In this document: piece by piece, positions 1 through 11,101 of the stretch
How the letters are laid out: each line of letters starts with the position of its first letter
How positions within the stretch are numbered: the first letter of the stretch is position 1
NCBI GenBank assembly: GCA_963678705.1
Contig: CAVMBN010000141.1
Coordinates: 1-64,000 of the forward strand
Reading direction: 5' to 3'
Length of the DNA stretch: 64,000 nucleotides
Source of the DNA: Panorpa germanica
Lineage: Eukaryota; Arthropoda; Insecta; Mecoptera; Panorpidae
Notes under the pieces: generated by a model
Told to the model about the DNA's origin: nothing
What the model saw: the letters and a program-made list of their open reading frames with translations, nothing else
Databases searched by the model: none
Made by a program: the position numbers and the translations under genes

Positions 1-661
1 ACTAAACTAGCACTGCGCGGATTTCACTTTATACTAGCGGGAAATGTGATGCTAAAGCAGTTATTGCAGTATAACATATACTATATTGTTATATTAAATA
101 CTAAACTATAATTGCGCTTGAATTTTGTTGTTAGTAGATGCGACTGGTGTGGTATCGCATAGGCTAAAAGAAATAAGCAAATACTATACCTTTACAGTGC
201 ACATTTTTAAACTGTTGCGTCATTTTTTAATTGTATGTTACTGGATCCGTTAGCATCTCCGGGGGCTCTCGCCCTTACTTTTGTTTTGCCTTACGTAAGG
301 ATTGCGTTAAAGGATTTGTGATATTTGCATTTCTTCGCGAATTTTGTTTGTTTTAATGTACATAGAATTGTATGGTAGTATAAAGTATCATTCCCACTCA
401 CTGCTTTAATTTTATTTTGTATTTATTTTAAATTGTTTAGCACATGGCAATAGGCGTAGTCATTCACAGTACCATTTTTAATTAAATTTATTTTTTAAGT
501 TTTCTTAGTTTTTTAGAACGTTGCAAGACCCAATGTTTTAAATTAGGAATATTACATTTACCTCCAAAATGTGACAATCTGTCAAAATGCAGTAGGATTT
601 ACTTTTAAAAGAAGTTTAATAACAGTTTGTTAAAAATAAAGAAATAAAAACAATTTTGTAA
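1..661. other. AT-rich DNA, no gene seen
   Basis: No open frame with protein-like composition, no repeat termini and no splice-bounded exon stand out before the Helitron terminus at 662. The stretch is repeated at 55394-56054. Confidence 0.6.
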
Positions 662-2887
662 TCTATACTTATAATATTATAAAGCGACAGAGTTTGTTTG
701 TTTGAACGCGCTAATCTCCGAAACTACTGGTTCGAATTAAATAATTCTTTTTGTGTTGGATAGTCCAGTTATCGAGGAAGGCTATAGGCTATATAACATC
801 ACGCTACGACCAATAGGAGCAAAAATATAGTGGTAAATGTGTAAAAAACGGGAGAAATTATTTCATCTTTGAAGCCTTCCGTTGCGTGCGCCGTGAAAAC
901 GGTTCAAGATACACAAAAAATATGTATTAAAGAATAATAGCTCTTTTAATGATCTAAAAAACAGTCCGCGATAGTATATGTCTATCTTTTAAGATTAACT
1001 CACAAAAACCGTTTTTATGGTATTTCAACAAAAAACTTAAAAGATTACAATGATAAATAACTCCCAAACAAAACCAACTCGCTCTCTGCGCTAGCCGGCG
1101 CGGCGGGAGAGAGGCGGTGCTTGCGGGCAAGCCGGGAGGCAGGTGTAGCTCAACGAGATACCATGCCGCGCGGGTCACTCGCGCGGTCGGCTCCCTACTG
1201 AACGGTTGAATGCAGCGCTAATTTGTTTATGCGATATAATTATCATCGTAATATTACTTTTTAAACACAGTTTCATTTTGTAGTTGTTTTGTATATAGTA
1301 GGTACTTTATTTGTTTTAGGATAGTATTTAGTTACACAATAATAACACTTTTTTGTTTTCATGTAGATTATTAATTTATTTATATATATAAATTACGTGT
1401 CACTATGTTGTCCGCTATGGACTCCTAAACTACTTACCCGATTTTAATGAAATTTGTACACCGTGTGCAGTTTGACCCAACTTGAAAGATAGGATAGCTT
1501 ACATCTCAATTTATTTATCTTATTGCTAATTATTTGTCTATTAATTATCTGTATATGACATATGACATCGGGCAACGATGATGGCGACATCTGTTGACTA
1601 GATTGAGTAAATAATCTGTTGAGTAAATCGAAATCTGTTGACTAGATTGAGTAAATATTCAATAGATGGCGCTATGTAATGTAATACGACAAAAACGTTA
1701 GTCACAGCAACGCGTGGCCGGGTTGCTGACTATTTTTGATCAATATATAATTATTTGTTTGTTTGAACGCGCTAATCTCCGAAACTACTGGTTCGAATTG
1801 AATAATTCTTTTTGTGTTGGATAGTCCAGTTATCGAGGAAGGCTATAGGCTATATAGCATCACGCTACGACCAATAGGAGCAAAGATATAGTGGTAAATG
1901 TGTAAAAAACAGGAGAAATATTATAAAGCGACAGAGTTTGTTTGTTTGAACGCGCTAATCTCCGAAACTAATGGTTCGAATTAAATAATTCTTTTTGTGT
2001 TGGATAGTCCAGTTATCGAGGAAGGCTATAGGCTATATAACATCACGCTACGACCAATAGGAGCAAAGATATAGTAATAAATGTGTAAAAAACGGGAGAA
2101 ATTATTTCATCTTTGAAGCCTTCCGTTGCGTGCGCCGTGAAAACGGTTCAAGATACACAAAAAATATGTATTAAAGAATAATAGCTCTTTTAATGATCTA
2201 AAAAACAGTCTGCAATAGTATATGTCTATCTTTTAAGATTAACTCACAAAAACCGTTTTTATGGTATTTCAACAAAAAACTTTAAAGATTACAATGATAA
2301 ATAACTCCCAAACAAAACCAACTCGCTCTCTGCGCTGGCCGGCGCGGCGGGAGAGAGGCGGTGTAGCTCAACGAGATACCATGCCGCGCGGGTCACTCGC
2401 GTGGTCGGCTTCCTACTGAACGGTTGAATGCAGCGCTAATTTGTTTATGCGATATAATTATCATCGTAATATTACTTTTTAAACACAGTTTCATTTTGTA
2501 GTTGTTTTCTATATAGTAGGTACTTTATTTGTTTTAGGATAGTATTTAGTTACACAATAATAACACTTTTTTGTTTTTATGTAGATTATCTATACTAATA
2601 TTATAAAGCGACACAGTTTGTTTGTTTGAACGCGCTAATCTCCGAAACTACTGGCTTACATCTCAATTTATTTATCTTATTGCTATTTATATGTCTAATA
2701 ATTATCTGTATATGACATATGACATCGGGCGACGATGATGGCGACATCTGTTGACTAGATTGAGTAAATAATCTGTTGAGTAAATCGAAATCTGTTGACT
2801 AGATTAAGTAAATATTCAATAGATGGCGCTGTGTAATGTAATATGACAAAAACGTTAGGCACAGCAACGCGTGGCCGGGACAGCTAG
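662..2887 (+). mobile_element. Composite non-autonomous Helitron array
   Basis: The block opens with TC followed by a TATAC...TATAATATTATAAAGCG-type 5' terminus and closes at CTAG (2884-2887) followed by T, the usual Helitron ends and insertion rule. It is not a single copy. The 5'-terminal motif, recognisable by GTTTGTTTGAACGCGC, returns near 1755, 1930 and 2610. The 3' part, recognisable by CAGCAACGCGTGGCCGGG, occurs near 1710 and 2868. Two roughly full units and partial ones therefore lie head to tail. No Rep or helicase is encoded. The 74-codon open frame at 954-1178 on the other strand recurs in other copies of the family and is part of the repeat body, not a gene. A related copy lies at 9960-11037. 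Confidence 0.8.
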
Positions 2888-2964
2888 TTGTTAATAAAAT
2901 TTAATTTAGTTAATTGTTGTCAACTGTCGAACTGTCAAAATTTATATTGCTAAAGCATTTATAT

Positions 2965-3181
2965 TATAGTTGAAGTTACGAGAGTTCGCCTGCCACTCAT
3001 GGTTAAAACAGGTTGTGCCGTATAAATTTGCGCTACAATGGAAAAGCACTTTTTCACACATTTATTTATAATGCATATTGTAACTAATAAAATAAAATTC
3101 AGCATCGTATCACCATTTATGTGGGTCTTATAACCTCTTTCAGGCATAAGTCACCGCCGAACTCTCGTAATTTCGACTATA
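2965..3181. mobile_element. Small MITE with ~24-bp inverted ends
   Basis: The left end TATAGTTGAAGTTACGAGAG matches the inverted right end (TATAGTCGAAATTACGAGAG read on the other strand) with two mismatches. About 215 bp in total, without coding capacity, this has the form of a miniature inverted-repeat element. The superfamily is undetermined. Repeated at 58358-58574. Confidence 0.6.
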
Positions 3182-3934
3182 CTAAATTTTATATTACTAA
3201 GCATGCGCTCAACTAAATTAACTAAACTCAAATTAAAACACGAATGTGACTAGGAATGCTTGTTCTGAACACCTGAAATCTAGATTAAAATATTAGAAAA
3301 AAACAGTAAATTAAATATTAAAACAGTGAGTGGAAAAGAGGCATAAGTCTAAGTATTCTGTTTTGGAATATTTGTAATCTGGCTACTTGTACCGATCTAT
3401 TTGCTTTTAACTCAAATTAATCATAGCTAACATATGTAGGAAGTAGCACTACTGCCAAAGGTAACACTGTCTAGTGTTTTATTCTTAAGGGAGGGGTTAG
3501 GGGTTCAGCGTAAAAAAACGCACTTTTTTTGCGTTTTTTTTTCTCAAGTATAGATTGAGCAATTTTATTCGAATCTTTTGTACATTATTGAGCATACTTT
3601 TGACTATGTTGTCTAATTTTATCATGCAGCAATATTAAAGCATAAGCCGGTAACAGAGCTTCCTCCGAAGGTCTTGGGAAAAAAGACAATTTGCGGTGTT
3701 CACAATAACTCGGCCGGAAATCATCTCAAAATGAAAAACCATTAAAATTTAGTAAAATTATAATCAAATCTTCCCCCCAACGGTCTCTGATAAATTTTTT
3801 TTTCCTTTAAAAATTTGTGGCGTGTATCTAAAGTGTAAACTGTTATTTTCCACGAAAAATTCCGCCATTTTGTGGGTGGGAAACATCCTTAATGTAAAAA
3901 AAAGTTTTATCTAAACGTTGCGTTGTTCACTAAG
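3182..3934. other. No gene seen; small A/T-tract hairpin
   Basis: AT-rich DNA without credible coding sequence. Around 3514-3542 an A-run followed by ACGCAC faces TGCG followed by a T-run, giving a short hairpin. Function unknown. Repeated at 58575-59327. Confidence 0.5.
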
Positions 3935-4136
3935 CTAAAGTTCAGTGCAGTTCAGTGATACCACATATTAAAACATAATATTTATATACATATATACATA
4001 AATATATATTATTATTGTAGTTTTATTTTGTGTCATGCTTTGTATCACTGTGTATACAATTATTTGCATTTGTTTAGTACTATGCAAAAATATTATGTTT
4101 TAATATGTGGTATCACTGAACTGCACTGAACTTTAG
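3935..4136. repeat. Long hairpin with perfect 49-bp stem
   Basis: Bases 3935-3983 are, by eye, the exact reverse complement of 4088-4136, separated by about 104 bp of AT-rich loop. The stem includes CAGTTCAGTGATACCACATA. The structure fits a fold-back MITE or a young inverted duplication. If transcribed it could form double-stranded RNA; no transcription evidence is available. Repeated at 59328-59529. Confidence 0.8.
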
Positions 4137-5806
4137 TTCAGTGCACTCCCTTCACCCTTCATTCCCTTCAAATGTTGAGTCGCCGAGCATCTTAGTTCAC
4201 TATTCCAATAATGGCGGATTGAGGGCGCCATAAGCGACATTGAATAATTGTACACTGAGTGAGGGTACCCTGGTCTGACTTAGTATTTAATTAAATATTA
4301 TTCTGTGATAAATAAACCACAATATTATATTAATAATATGCTATAAAATTTATGATTAAAATGTAATTAATTTATATTTAATCAATCACATAATATATTT
4401 AAATCTCAAATATAATTTAGGACTTATTCCCAGACATAGTCAACTTTTATCTGACCCTCATAAAATCTGGTATTTTAATTACGTTTTAATATTTGCTTAA
4501 ATGCTTCAAATACTTGCTACCTGTAAAAATTATCTACTAAATAAATAATAGGTTTAGAAAAAATTGCAATTAAGGTTCCTCTGATTAGGGTTATTAAAAA
4601 TAAAAATTTAGAGGGATTTAAAAACATTTATAAAAGGATTTATACTTTTATACTTAGCCTAGCTTTATTAGCTTATCTTTTTTTATATTTTAGTGTAAGA
4701 TGCATAAAAGTTATTGATATTTTTATAAATAGCTTGATTCTATGAAACTTAAATAATGAAGTTAAGAAATAATTTTACTTGATTTACCTTTTTATTTATA
4801 TTAATTTTCATTTAAAAATATGAAAATTATTAAAAAGAAATTTAAATACATACATACATACAAATACGACACAATAAAATCCCCAGTTATGTTATTGGTT
4901 AAAATTCTATAGAGTCACGAAACACGGCTCGGCTACTAGTTTAGTTACGTTCGTGCATTGTGTTTTCTCTCACTCGTATACACGTTCGTTCTCTCACTAA
5001 CAACACAGTTTTATTCTCATTCGGTTCGGGCAGATTCGGGGCTAAGGTTTGCAATCTGTCGCTTCATGTAAAAACTCTTACTGTGAGGGGTGTAATGCCG
5101 TTATATTAAAACTAGTTATTTTTCTGAGCTGGAATAATATTTCACAATGATTTTCTGAAGAAAACAAATTTGTTATCTCACATTAAATAGTCCTTTGCAC
5201 TGTTGCATTTTACATATATTCTACAATTTTATTTGCCAATATTAACAAACAACTGAATACTATAGACTAATTTGTGACGCATGACGTCATAAACCCTAAA
5301 ATTATCTTCAACTTTAAGGTAAACTATGTAATAATAATAACAGGAAATAATTATTATTTAGAAATCCTGTAATGAAAAAACTACGTTAATCAGAACTACA
5401 GCAGTTAATCCATGACTTTAAGTGCAATATTGTTGTGAATAAATAATAATAAATAATAAAATGTCGTACTTAATCTTTCATGAGAAATTTTCACCTCCCT
5501 CGTGTTGGTATCCTTTTTTCGTATTAAAGTCCTAATAATTTCAGATACAGCTCCTCATTTGTTCTTAAACAAATTTTGAGTATGATTGATGATTGAGTTG
5601 GATTCAAATCATTCACACAAAAAAGACATCGCTTTGCGACAAGGTTAATTCTAGTAATATATATATGACTGTATATATATATATAGTAATATATATATAT
5701 ATATATATATAAAGCTATATAAAAGTATATAAGAGTTAATAAAATATGAAATAAAATTTTGAGTAACAAATCTCCTTGACACAAATAATACAATTTATTT
5801 ATAACC
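4137..5806. other. AT-rich intergenic or intronic DNA
   Basis: No gene recognised. A TA-rich microsatellite runs at about 5659-5711 and makes up part of a spurious minus-strand open frame (5524-5994). Repeated at 59530-61199. Confidence 0.5.
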
Positions 5807-5819
5807 ACAAGTACATATA

Positions 5820-6087
5820 GACGACACAGTGGGCGAGAGCATTGATGCTTGACGCCGACTGCTGTGTCTTCGGGTTCGATCCCCGGACCAGGTATATATT
5901 TTCTGGGTTTGGTTATTATAAACTTATATTGATTATGGTCATACATAATCGTACACTTATAAGGCAGTGGTGTAGCCCACATATATAAGGCCACGACACT
6001 ATAAATACTGCCAACATTGAAGGAGGTCGTCGGTGATAGGACTCAGCATCGGAAATAGGCCGACGTTAAATAAATTAAATAAAAAAA
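5820..6087 (+). mobile_element. tRNA-derived SINE with 13-bp target duplication
   Basis: A perfect direct repeat ACAAGTACATATA (5807-5819 and 6088-6100) flanks a 268-bp unit. The unit carries a pol III B-box core (GGGTTCGATCCCCGG, near 5873-5887) about 50 bp from its 5' end and finishes in an A-rich TAAATAAATTAAATAAAAAA-type tail. These are the marks of a tRNA-derived SINE copied by a LINE reverse transcriptase. The A box is weak. It lies just beyond the 3' end of the methyltransferase exons. The identical copy is at 61213-61480. Confidence 0.85.
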
Positions 6088-6100
6088 ACAAGTACATATA

Positions 6101-6462
6101 TAAATACAAAAGCACGATGCTTAGATAAATTTTGAATTTATGGCATAAAATTAAGCAAACATATTTTTGAAGTACTGGACTAATAATTTGTATAAACAAA
6201 CATCCAATTTTTTAAACTGCTACACAAGGATTCTACTTTATTTCAATATTAGGTACAAATAAAAATATAATAATATAAAGTAAAACATCAATAACAAATT
6301 TTAGGTTATGTTTTTCTTTGATAAATTACAATTTAAATAAAACCACTTCAGTAACTAACCTGAAATTAGAGAAATATTTTAAATTTAATGACCAAAATAA
6401 TTTTGTAAAATTCAATTTAGTATAAAGAAAATAGATAAATTAAGAATAAACAAATTGGAAAT
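6101..6462. other. Probable 3' flank of methyltransferase exons
   Basis: AT-rich sequence downstream, on the minus strand, of the methyltransferase stop codon at 6463-6465. No independent gene seen. Confidence 0.4.
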
Positions 6463-7019
6463 TCAAAGTTTTGTTCCACGAATGTGCACTATGTGACGTG
6501 TATATTGGATGTTTCTAGGTTCATCTTCAATCACTTTCTTATTCACATATTCTTCTTCTATATAGCTGAAATATTCTATTTGTTCCTCGGCTGTCATTTT
6601 CTTCGCGAATTCATCTATCCTTTTTAAATCAGCTGAAGAAAAATACAATCCTTTTATTAAAATATAACACATTTATATAACTACTAATCCTCTAAAAACA
6701 ATTTGTTGTTCGTCATAAGGATATAATTTCATTTATTCATCATAATCGATTATATAATTTACCAATATATTTTAATCTCGACATTGTACATTCAAGTACT
6801 TTTATTTTCGCACAGACGTTGTGGAACCCAGATGTTCTTACAATGAACAAGACGTCTGCGGATTCATCTTCTACAGGAGGAGATACATTCATATACTTTG
6901 CCCATTTCGAATTCTGTGACATTTGATACATAAAATCATCATATTCTTTGTGCATTTCAAAAATTATAGTAATGTATCCTCCTGGCTTTATACACTTTAT
7001 CATGTTTTTAATGGGTGTT
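6463..7019 (-). CDS. JHAMT-like methyltransferase, last two exons
   Basis: Two minus-strand exons, 7019-6763 and 6632-6463, are bounded by a splice acceptor (TTTTACAG before 7019), a GT donor after 6763 and a CTTCAG acceptor before 6632. The 130-bp intron keeps the frame. Exon one carries CIKPGGYITIIF, then SKWAKYM. Exon two ends HIVHIRGTKL and stops. The order resembles the C-terminal half of insect juvenile hormone acid methyltransferases, SAM-dependent enzymes that methylate JH acids: a Gly-rich strand, an NxKW region, a helical lid and a V-R-KL end. The exon with the SAM-binding GxGxG loop is not visible. A Tc1/mariner relic begins about 180 bp upstream, so upstream exons are distant or lost. 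It may be a diverged paralogue or a truncated pseudogene. The duplicate is at 61856-62412. Confidence 0.6.
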
Positions 7020-7202
7020 CTGTAAAATATATCATATTAATAAGGTTTAATAAGCTAAATTTAATGTGTATCAGAATAGACTTAAAACAAAAATATGTCA
7101 TTCCATATCGATGCGGTTTTCCGGAAGTTAACTATGTTGTACTTCTGTTTAAGACGTTAGAAAATAGTTTAGAGGAAGAAACTTTAATTGCTATTGTATA
7201 TA

Positions 7203-8234
7203 CCAGTGGCCCAAAGTGCTCGTAGGAGCGGCACGCGCGGTGCGAGGAGAGTACTGACGGTTTCTGGGAACTTAGTCGCCATGGAGCGTTTCACCGGTGC
7301 GAACCGTGCTTTTTGATTTTTGTGTGAGCGAGTTTTATCGAAACAATGATTCGGGTACCATTGCGCAGCGTAGATTTCGAGAACATCGCAATTTACGCAA
7401 CTTTAACGACGCTCCAAGTGTTCAATCGATTAAGAACTGGGTTTTTAAGTTCAAGGAGACAGGTTCGATGTTGGATAAACAGCGGTCAGGTCGACCAAGG
7501 ACATCACGTACGAAAGAAAACATCGACGTAGTGACACAGTCAATTCGTAAAAATCCTACCCAGTCTACTCGTAAGCGTTCCTGTGCATTAAACTTACCCA
7601 GATCATCGTTACAGCGGTTTTTCAAGAAAGATTTACATCTTCACCCGCACTAGTTTCAGTTGATGCAGAAATTAAAAGATACTAACACTATCTACACGGT
7701 AAATTTCGCAAATCAAATGTTGAACGCTTAACTTCGTTTAATAACGTGTTATTCTCTGGTGAGGCTCACTTCCACATCAACGGCAATGTAAATAAGCAAA
7801 ATTGTCGCTACTGGAGCTGTGAAAATCCAAATCGTAAACATGGAAAGCCGGTATGTGGCAACGGTTCAAGATTATTTTACACCAGAGTTGCAGAATTTTG
7901 CAGGTTTCAATACGCGAATCTGTTTTCAACAGGATGGAGCAGCTGCCCATACCTCTAACACCGCTATGCCCGTCGTCCATCAACTTTTCCCTAATAAAGT
8001 GATCTTTCGAAGAGGAGGCTTTCCTGGCCACCACGTAGTCTGGATCTGACCCCAATGGACTTTTTCTTATGAGGCTATCTTAAGAGTAAAGTGTATGAAA
8101 CCAACCCGCGGTCAACTGATGTCCTGAAAGAACATATCCGACGAGAACTTAAACGAAATAAAAACCTTTTCGCAATGTAATTATTTTTTTTAAAATTATT
8201 TTTTAACATTTCAAAGGACTTATGGGCCACCTTG
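7203..8234 (+). mobile_element. Tc1/mariner-type element, degraded
   Basis: TA dinucleotides (7201-7202 and 8235-8236) flank imperfect inverted ends built on AGTGGCCC / GGGCCACC, about 1,030 bp apart. Inside, 7297-7653 codes for the helix-turn-helix N-terminal half (FYRNNDSGTIAQRRFREH, then SGRPRTSRTKENIDVVTQSI). From 7740 come SGEAHFHINGNVNKQNCRYW, FQQDGAAAHTSN and, near 8055, a PMDFFL-type third catalytic block. The expected Asp of SDEAHF is Gly here. The blocks lie in different frames and part of the catalytic core between the first and second Asp is missing, so it cannot encode an active transposase. The copy at 62596-63627 is identical. Confidence 0.8.
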
Positions 8235-8374
8235 TATGACACATCTTGCGTAGAGTCAAGTAAAATGTGGTGTGATTTTGTGGAAACACTCCACACCAAA
8301 CAATCCAAAGCAATTCGTTTATTTAGAGGTCAGAGACTTCTTCATTTGTAATTTAACTTAAAATATAAAGGTAC

Positions 8375-8521
8375 GGTTGCTGTACTCATTGTTATCGCAA
8401 TACCTACTTAACTTAGACAGTTAAGGAGAAATATACTTAAATCGTTTTGCCAATGCAGTTTCTATATCTCTTTAACTCTTCAAGGAAACTAACTATTGCG
8501 ATAACAATGAGTACAGCAACC
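8375..8521. repeat. Perfect 28-bp inverted repeat
   Basis: Bases 8375-8402 (GGTTGCTGTACTCATTGTTA...) are the exact reverse complement of 8494-8521, with a 91-bp loop. The right arm overlaps an open frame. It may be a fold-back element or the ends of a small transposon; no target duplication was found. Repeated at 63768-63914. Confidence 0.75.
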
Positions 8522-8776
8522 GGCTCAGAGAGTGGTGCAGGAATATGTCCTATACATCAGAGTATATTATTCTTAAACAACCATTGTGGGAGTAGCGTTT
8601 ATGAAGACGGTGCTGCGGTCGAACAGTACGCTTGCAATAGTCCAGGGCAGCCATCTCCTTTTTTCCAAAACGCCATTAAAAAGATTTCTATCCGATGGAG
8701 AAAAAGTATTTCTAGTAAACGAAATAAAAGAGTGTCCAGTGTAATTTTTTCTATTTCTAAATTAAATAAAAAATAA
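8447..8776 (+). CDS. Unassigned 109-codon open frame
   Basis: An open frame with a Cys- and Ser-rich middle (STATGSESGAGICPIHQS) and a basic C-terminus (IRWRKSISSKRNKRVSS). No family recognised. Its 5' third overlaps the right arm of the 28-bp inverted repeat, and a second frame is open across the same stretch, so it may be chance. Its duplicate starts at 63840 and runs off the window. Confidence 0.2.
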   Translation: MPMQFLYLFNSSRKLTIAITMSTATGSESGAGICPIHQSILFLNNHCGSSVYEDGAAVEQYACNSPGQPSPFFQNAIKKISIRWRKSISSKRNKRVSSVIFSISKLNKK

Positions 8777-8839
8777 ACTAATAAGTGTTAAATATTTATT
8801 ACATTTTAGAAACACAACCGCGGGTTTTACTTTTTTTAA

Positions 8840-9600
8840 ATAAAGCACTCTAACTAAATCCATTTCTCGTAATACACTCTTCTAAGCGAACCTGTAGAAC
8901 AGTTATGGTACGGGGATTATTGCAGTACACTTTAGATTTAAGGTAACCCCACAAGAAAAAAATCACACGGCGTCAAATCCGGCGATCGAGGTGACTGGGG
9001 TATATATCTGTAAATTTCCAGGGAAAATATCACTTAACCTCAATATTGAGACCGTGGCAGTATCTGGAGTTACTCCATCTTGCTCAAAATGAGTTCTGTT
9101 GTTGCGTCCGTGAAACACTTGCAATTGCGGTACCAAAAACTCATCAATCATACGGCAGTATACCGAGGAAGTGACAGTTTCTCTCTCATTGTAGAAATAT
9201 AGACTGACAATTCTATGAGCAGAAATGGCACACCATACTGTCGTTTTAGGGCATTGCAAACACTTTTGATGCTATTCCCTTGGATTGTCCGGGTTTCAGT
9301 AGCACATATTTTGTTTATTTACGAAGCCTGCGAAGTGGAAATGAGCTTCATCGCTAAACAATATATTTTCAAGCGTTCTGGGGGTCCGAAACGTTCCACC
9401 AACGTTTCTCTTAAAACAAAACTTGCATTTAAGATCAATTCATTTTTTTTTTTTCAAAATCATATGCACAGTTAACTTTTTAATGCCTGTAGAGACGGCT
9501 ATTTTCTCACTGATTTTTTTTTTTCTAATGATTTCTTGATGTACCTGTACCATACGTTCTGGCGTTGCAACTGACGAGGACGGACCACGGTGTGGCATAT
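8840..9600 (-). mobile_element. Second Tc1/mariner transposase relic
   Basis: Minus-strand blocks in family order run from ATPERMVQVHQEIIRKKKS (near 9550) through FGPPERLKIYCLAMK to TTVWCAISAHRIVSLYF and HFEQDGVTPDTAT (about 9240-9060), which holds the second catalytic Asp. The blocks are shifted in frame and the N-terminus is missing. It differs clearly from the relic at 7203-8234, so it is a separate insertion. The inverted-repeat pair starts at its upstream edge. Confidence 0.65.
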
Positions 9601-9959
9601 TAAGGAGGTACAGGACGTTAACGTAAATGATGAAAATGCTGTAAAATTAGGAGGGTCGATACAAATAGTTAAAATACATGCTGTCTCAAAATTTTAGAGA
9701 CCTAGGGATCATAGTTTTCTTTTAATACATGATTAAAAATGGTCATTTTCCATACAAATAATAATTTTTAGCTTAATTTAACCACATAATATAACTTTTA
9801 ACTACAAAAAATTGGTGACACGGCTTTCAAAAACTAGGTGTATATAAAATAATCTTTTCTGTAACTATTGCAAAAAGAAAATTATCAAAAGGATACCTAT
9901 TTACGAAAATATTTAAATAAAACCTTTAAGAAACAGTAAATGTAGGTTATATATATATA

Positions 9960-11037
9960 CTAGCTGTCCCGGCCACGCGTTGCTGTGCCTAACGTTTTCG
10001 TCATATTACATTACACAGCGCCATCTATTGAATATTTACTCAATCTAGTCAACAGATTTCGATTTACTCAACAGATTATTTACTCAATCTAGTCAACAGA
10101 TGTCGCCATCATCGTCGCCCGATGTCATATGTCATATACAGATAATTATTAGACAAATAATTAGCAATAAGATAAATAAATTGAGATGTAAGCTAGTAGA
10201 TAATTAATAATTAGATAATTAATAGACAAATAATTAGCAATAAGATAAATAAATTGAGATGTAAGCCAGTAGTTTCGGAGATTAGCGCGTTCAAACAAAC
10301 AAACTCTGTCGCTTTATAATATTAGTATAGATAATCTACATAAAAACAAAAAAGTGTTATTATTGTGTAACTAAATACTATCCTAAAACAAATAAAGTAC
10401 CTACTATATAGAAAACAACTACAAAATAAAACTGTGTTTAAAAAGTAATATTACGATGATAATTATATCGCATAAACAAATTAGCGCTGCATTCAACCGT
10501 TCAGTAGGGAGCCGACCGCGCGAGTGACCCGCGCGGCATGGTATCTCGTTGAGCTACACCTGCCTCCCGGCTTGCCCGCAAGCACCGCCTCCCTCGCGCC
10601 GCGCCGGCCAGCGCAGAGAGCGAGTTGGTTTTGTTTGGGAGTTATTTATCATTGTAATCTTTTAAGTTTTTTGTTGAAATACCATAAAAACGGTTTTTGT
10701 GAGTTAATCTTAAAAGATAGACATATACTATCGCGGACTGTTTTTTAGATCATTAAAAGAGCTATTATTCTTTAATACATATTTTTTGTGTATCTTGAAC
10801 CGTTTTCACGGCGCACGCAACGGAAGGCTTCAAAGATGAAATAATTTCTCCCGTTTTTTACACATTTACCACTATATTTTTGCTCCTATTGGTCGTAGCG
10901 TGATGTTATATAGCCTATAGCCTTCCTCGATAACTGGACTATCCAACACAAAAAGAATTATTTAATTCGAACCAGTAGTTTCGGAGATTAGCGCGTTCAA
11001 ACAAACAAACTCTGTCGCTTTATAATATTAGTATAGA
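9960..11037 (-). mobile_element. Non-autonomous Helitron, composite
   Basis: Read on the minus strand it begins at 11037 with TCTATACTAATATTATAAAG and ends CTAG at 9963-9960, inserted between A and T. The same 5' terminus recurs internally at about 10331. A short complete unit (9960-10331) thus sits end to end with a longer partial one (10332-11037). Same family as 662-2887, opposite orientation. No Rep or helicase; the 74-codon frame at 10524-10748 is repeat body. Confidence 0.8.
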
Positions 11038-11101
11038 TATAAAATATAACAATTTATTGGTCAAAGAATCAAATCACGTATGCGTCAACACTAGCAAAAT
11101 A

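Larger units (their letters stand above)
1..8607. repeat. Left copy of a >=8.6-kb direct repeat
   Basis: This block recurs at 55394-64000 in the same orientation with a constant offset of 55,393 bases. Every stretch I compared by eye, and every open frame inside, is the same in both copies. Neither outer boundary is visible: the repeat is already running at base 1 and still running at base 64000. It may be one turn of a tandem duplication, a very recent segmental duplication, a circular contig read past its closure, or a duplicated assembly segment. The sequence alone cannot choose. Confidence 0.97.

Noticed and set aside
954-1178. 74-codon minus-strand open frame, also at 10524-10748 and 56347-56571
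   Set aside because: It always sits inside copies of the same non-autonomous Helitron and has no domain; it is repeat body.
5868-5892. Possible tRNA gene
   Set aside because: Only the B box and flanking tRNA-like sequence are present; the A-rich tail and 13-bp duplication show a SINE.
5524-5994. 156-codon minus-strand frame
   Set aside because: It runs through a TA microsatellite and the antisense of a SINE; composition is not protein-like.
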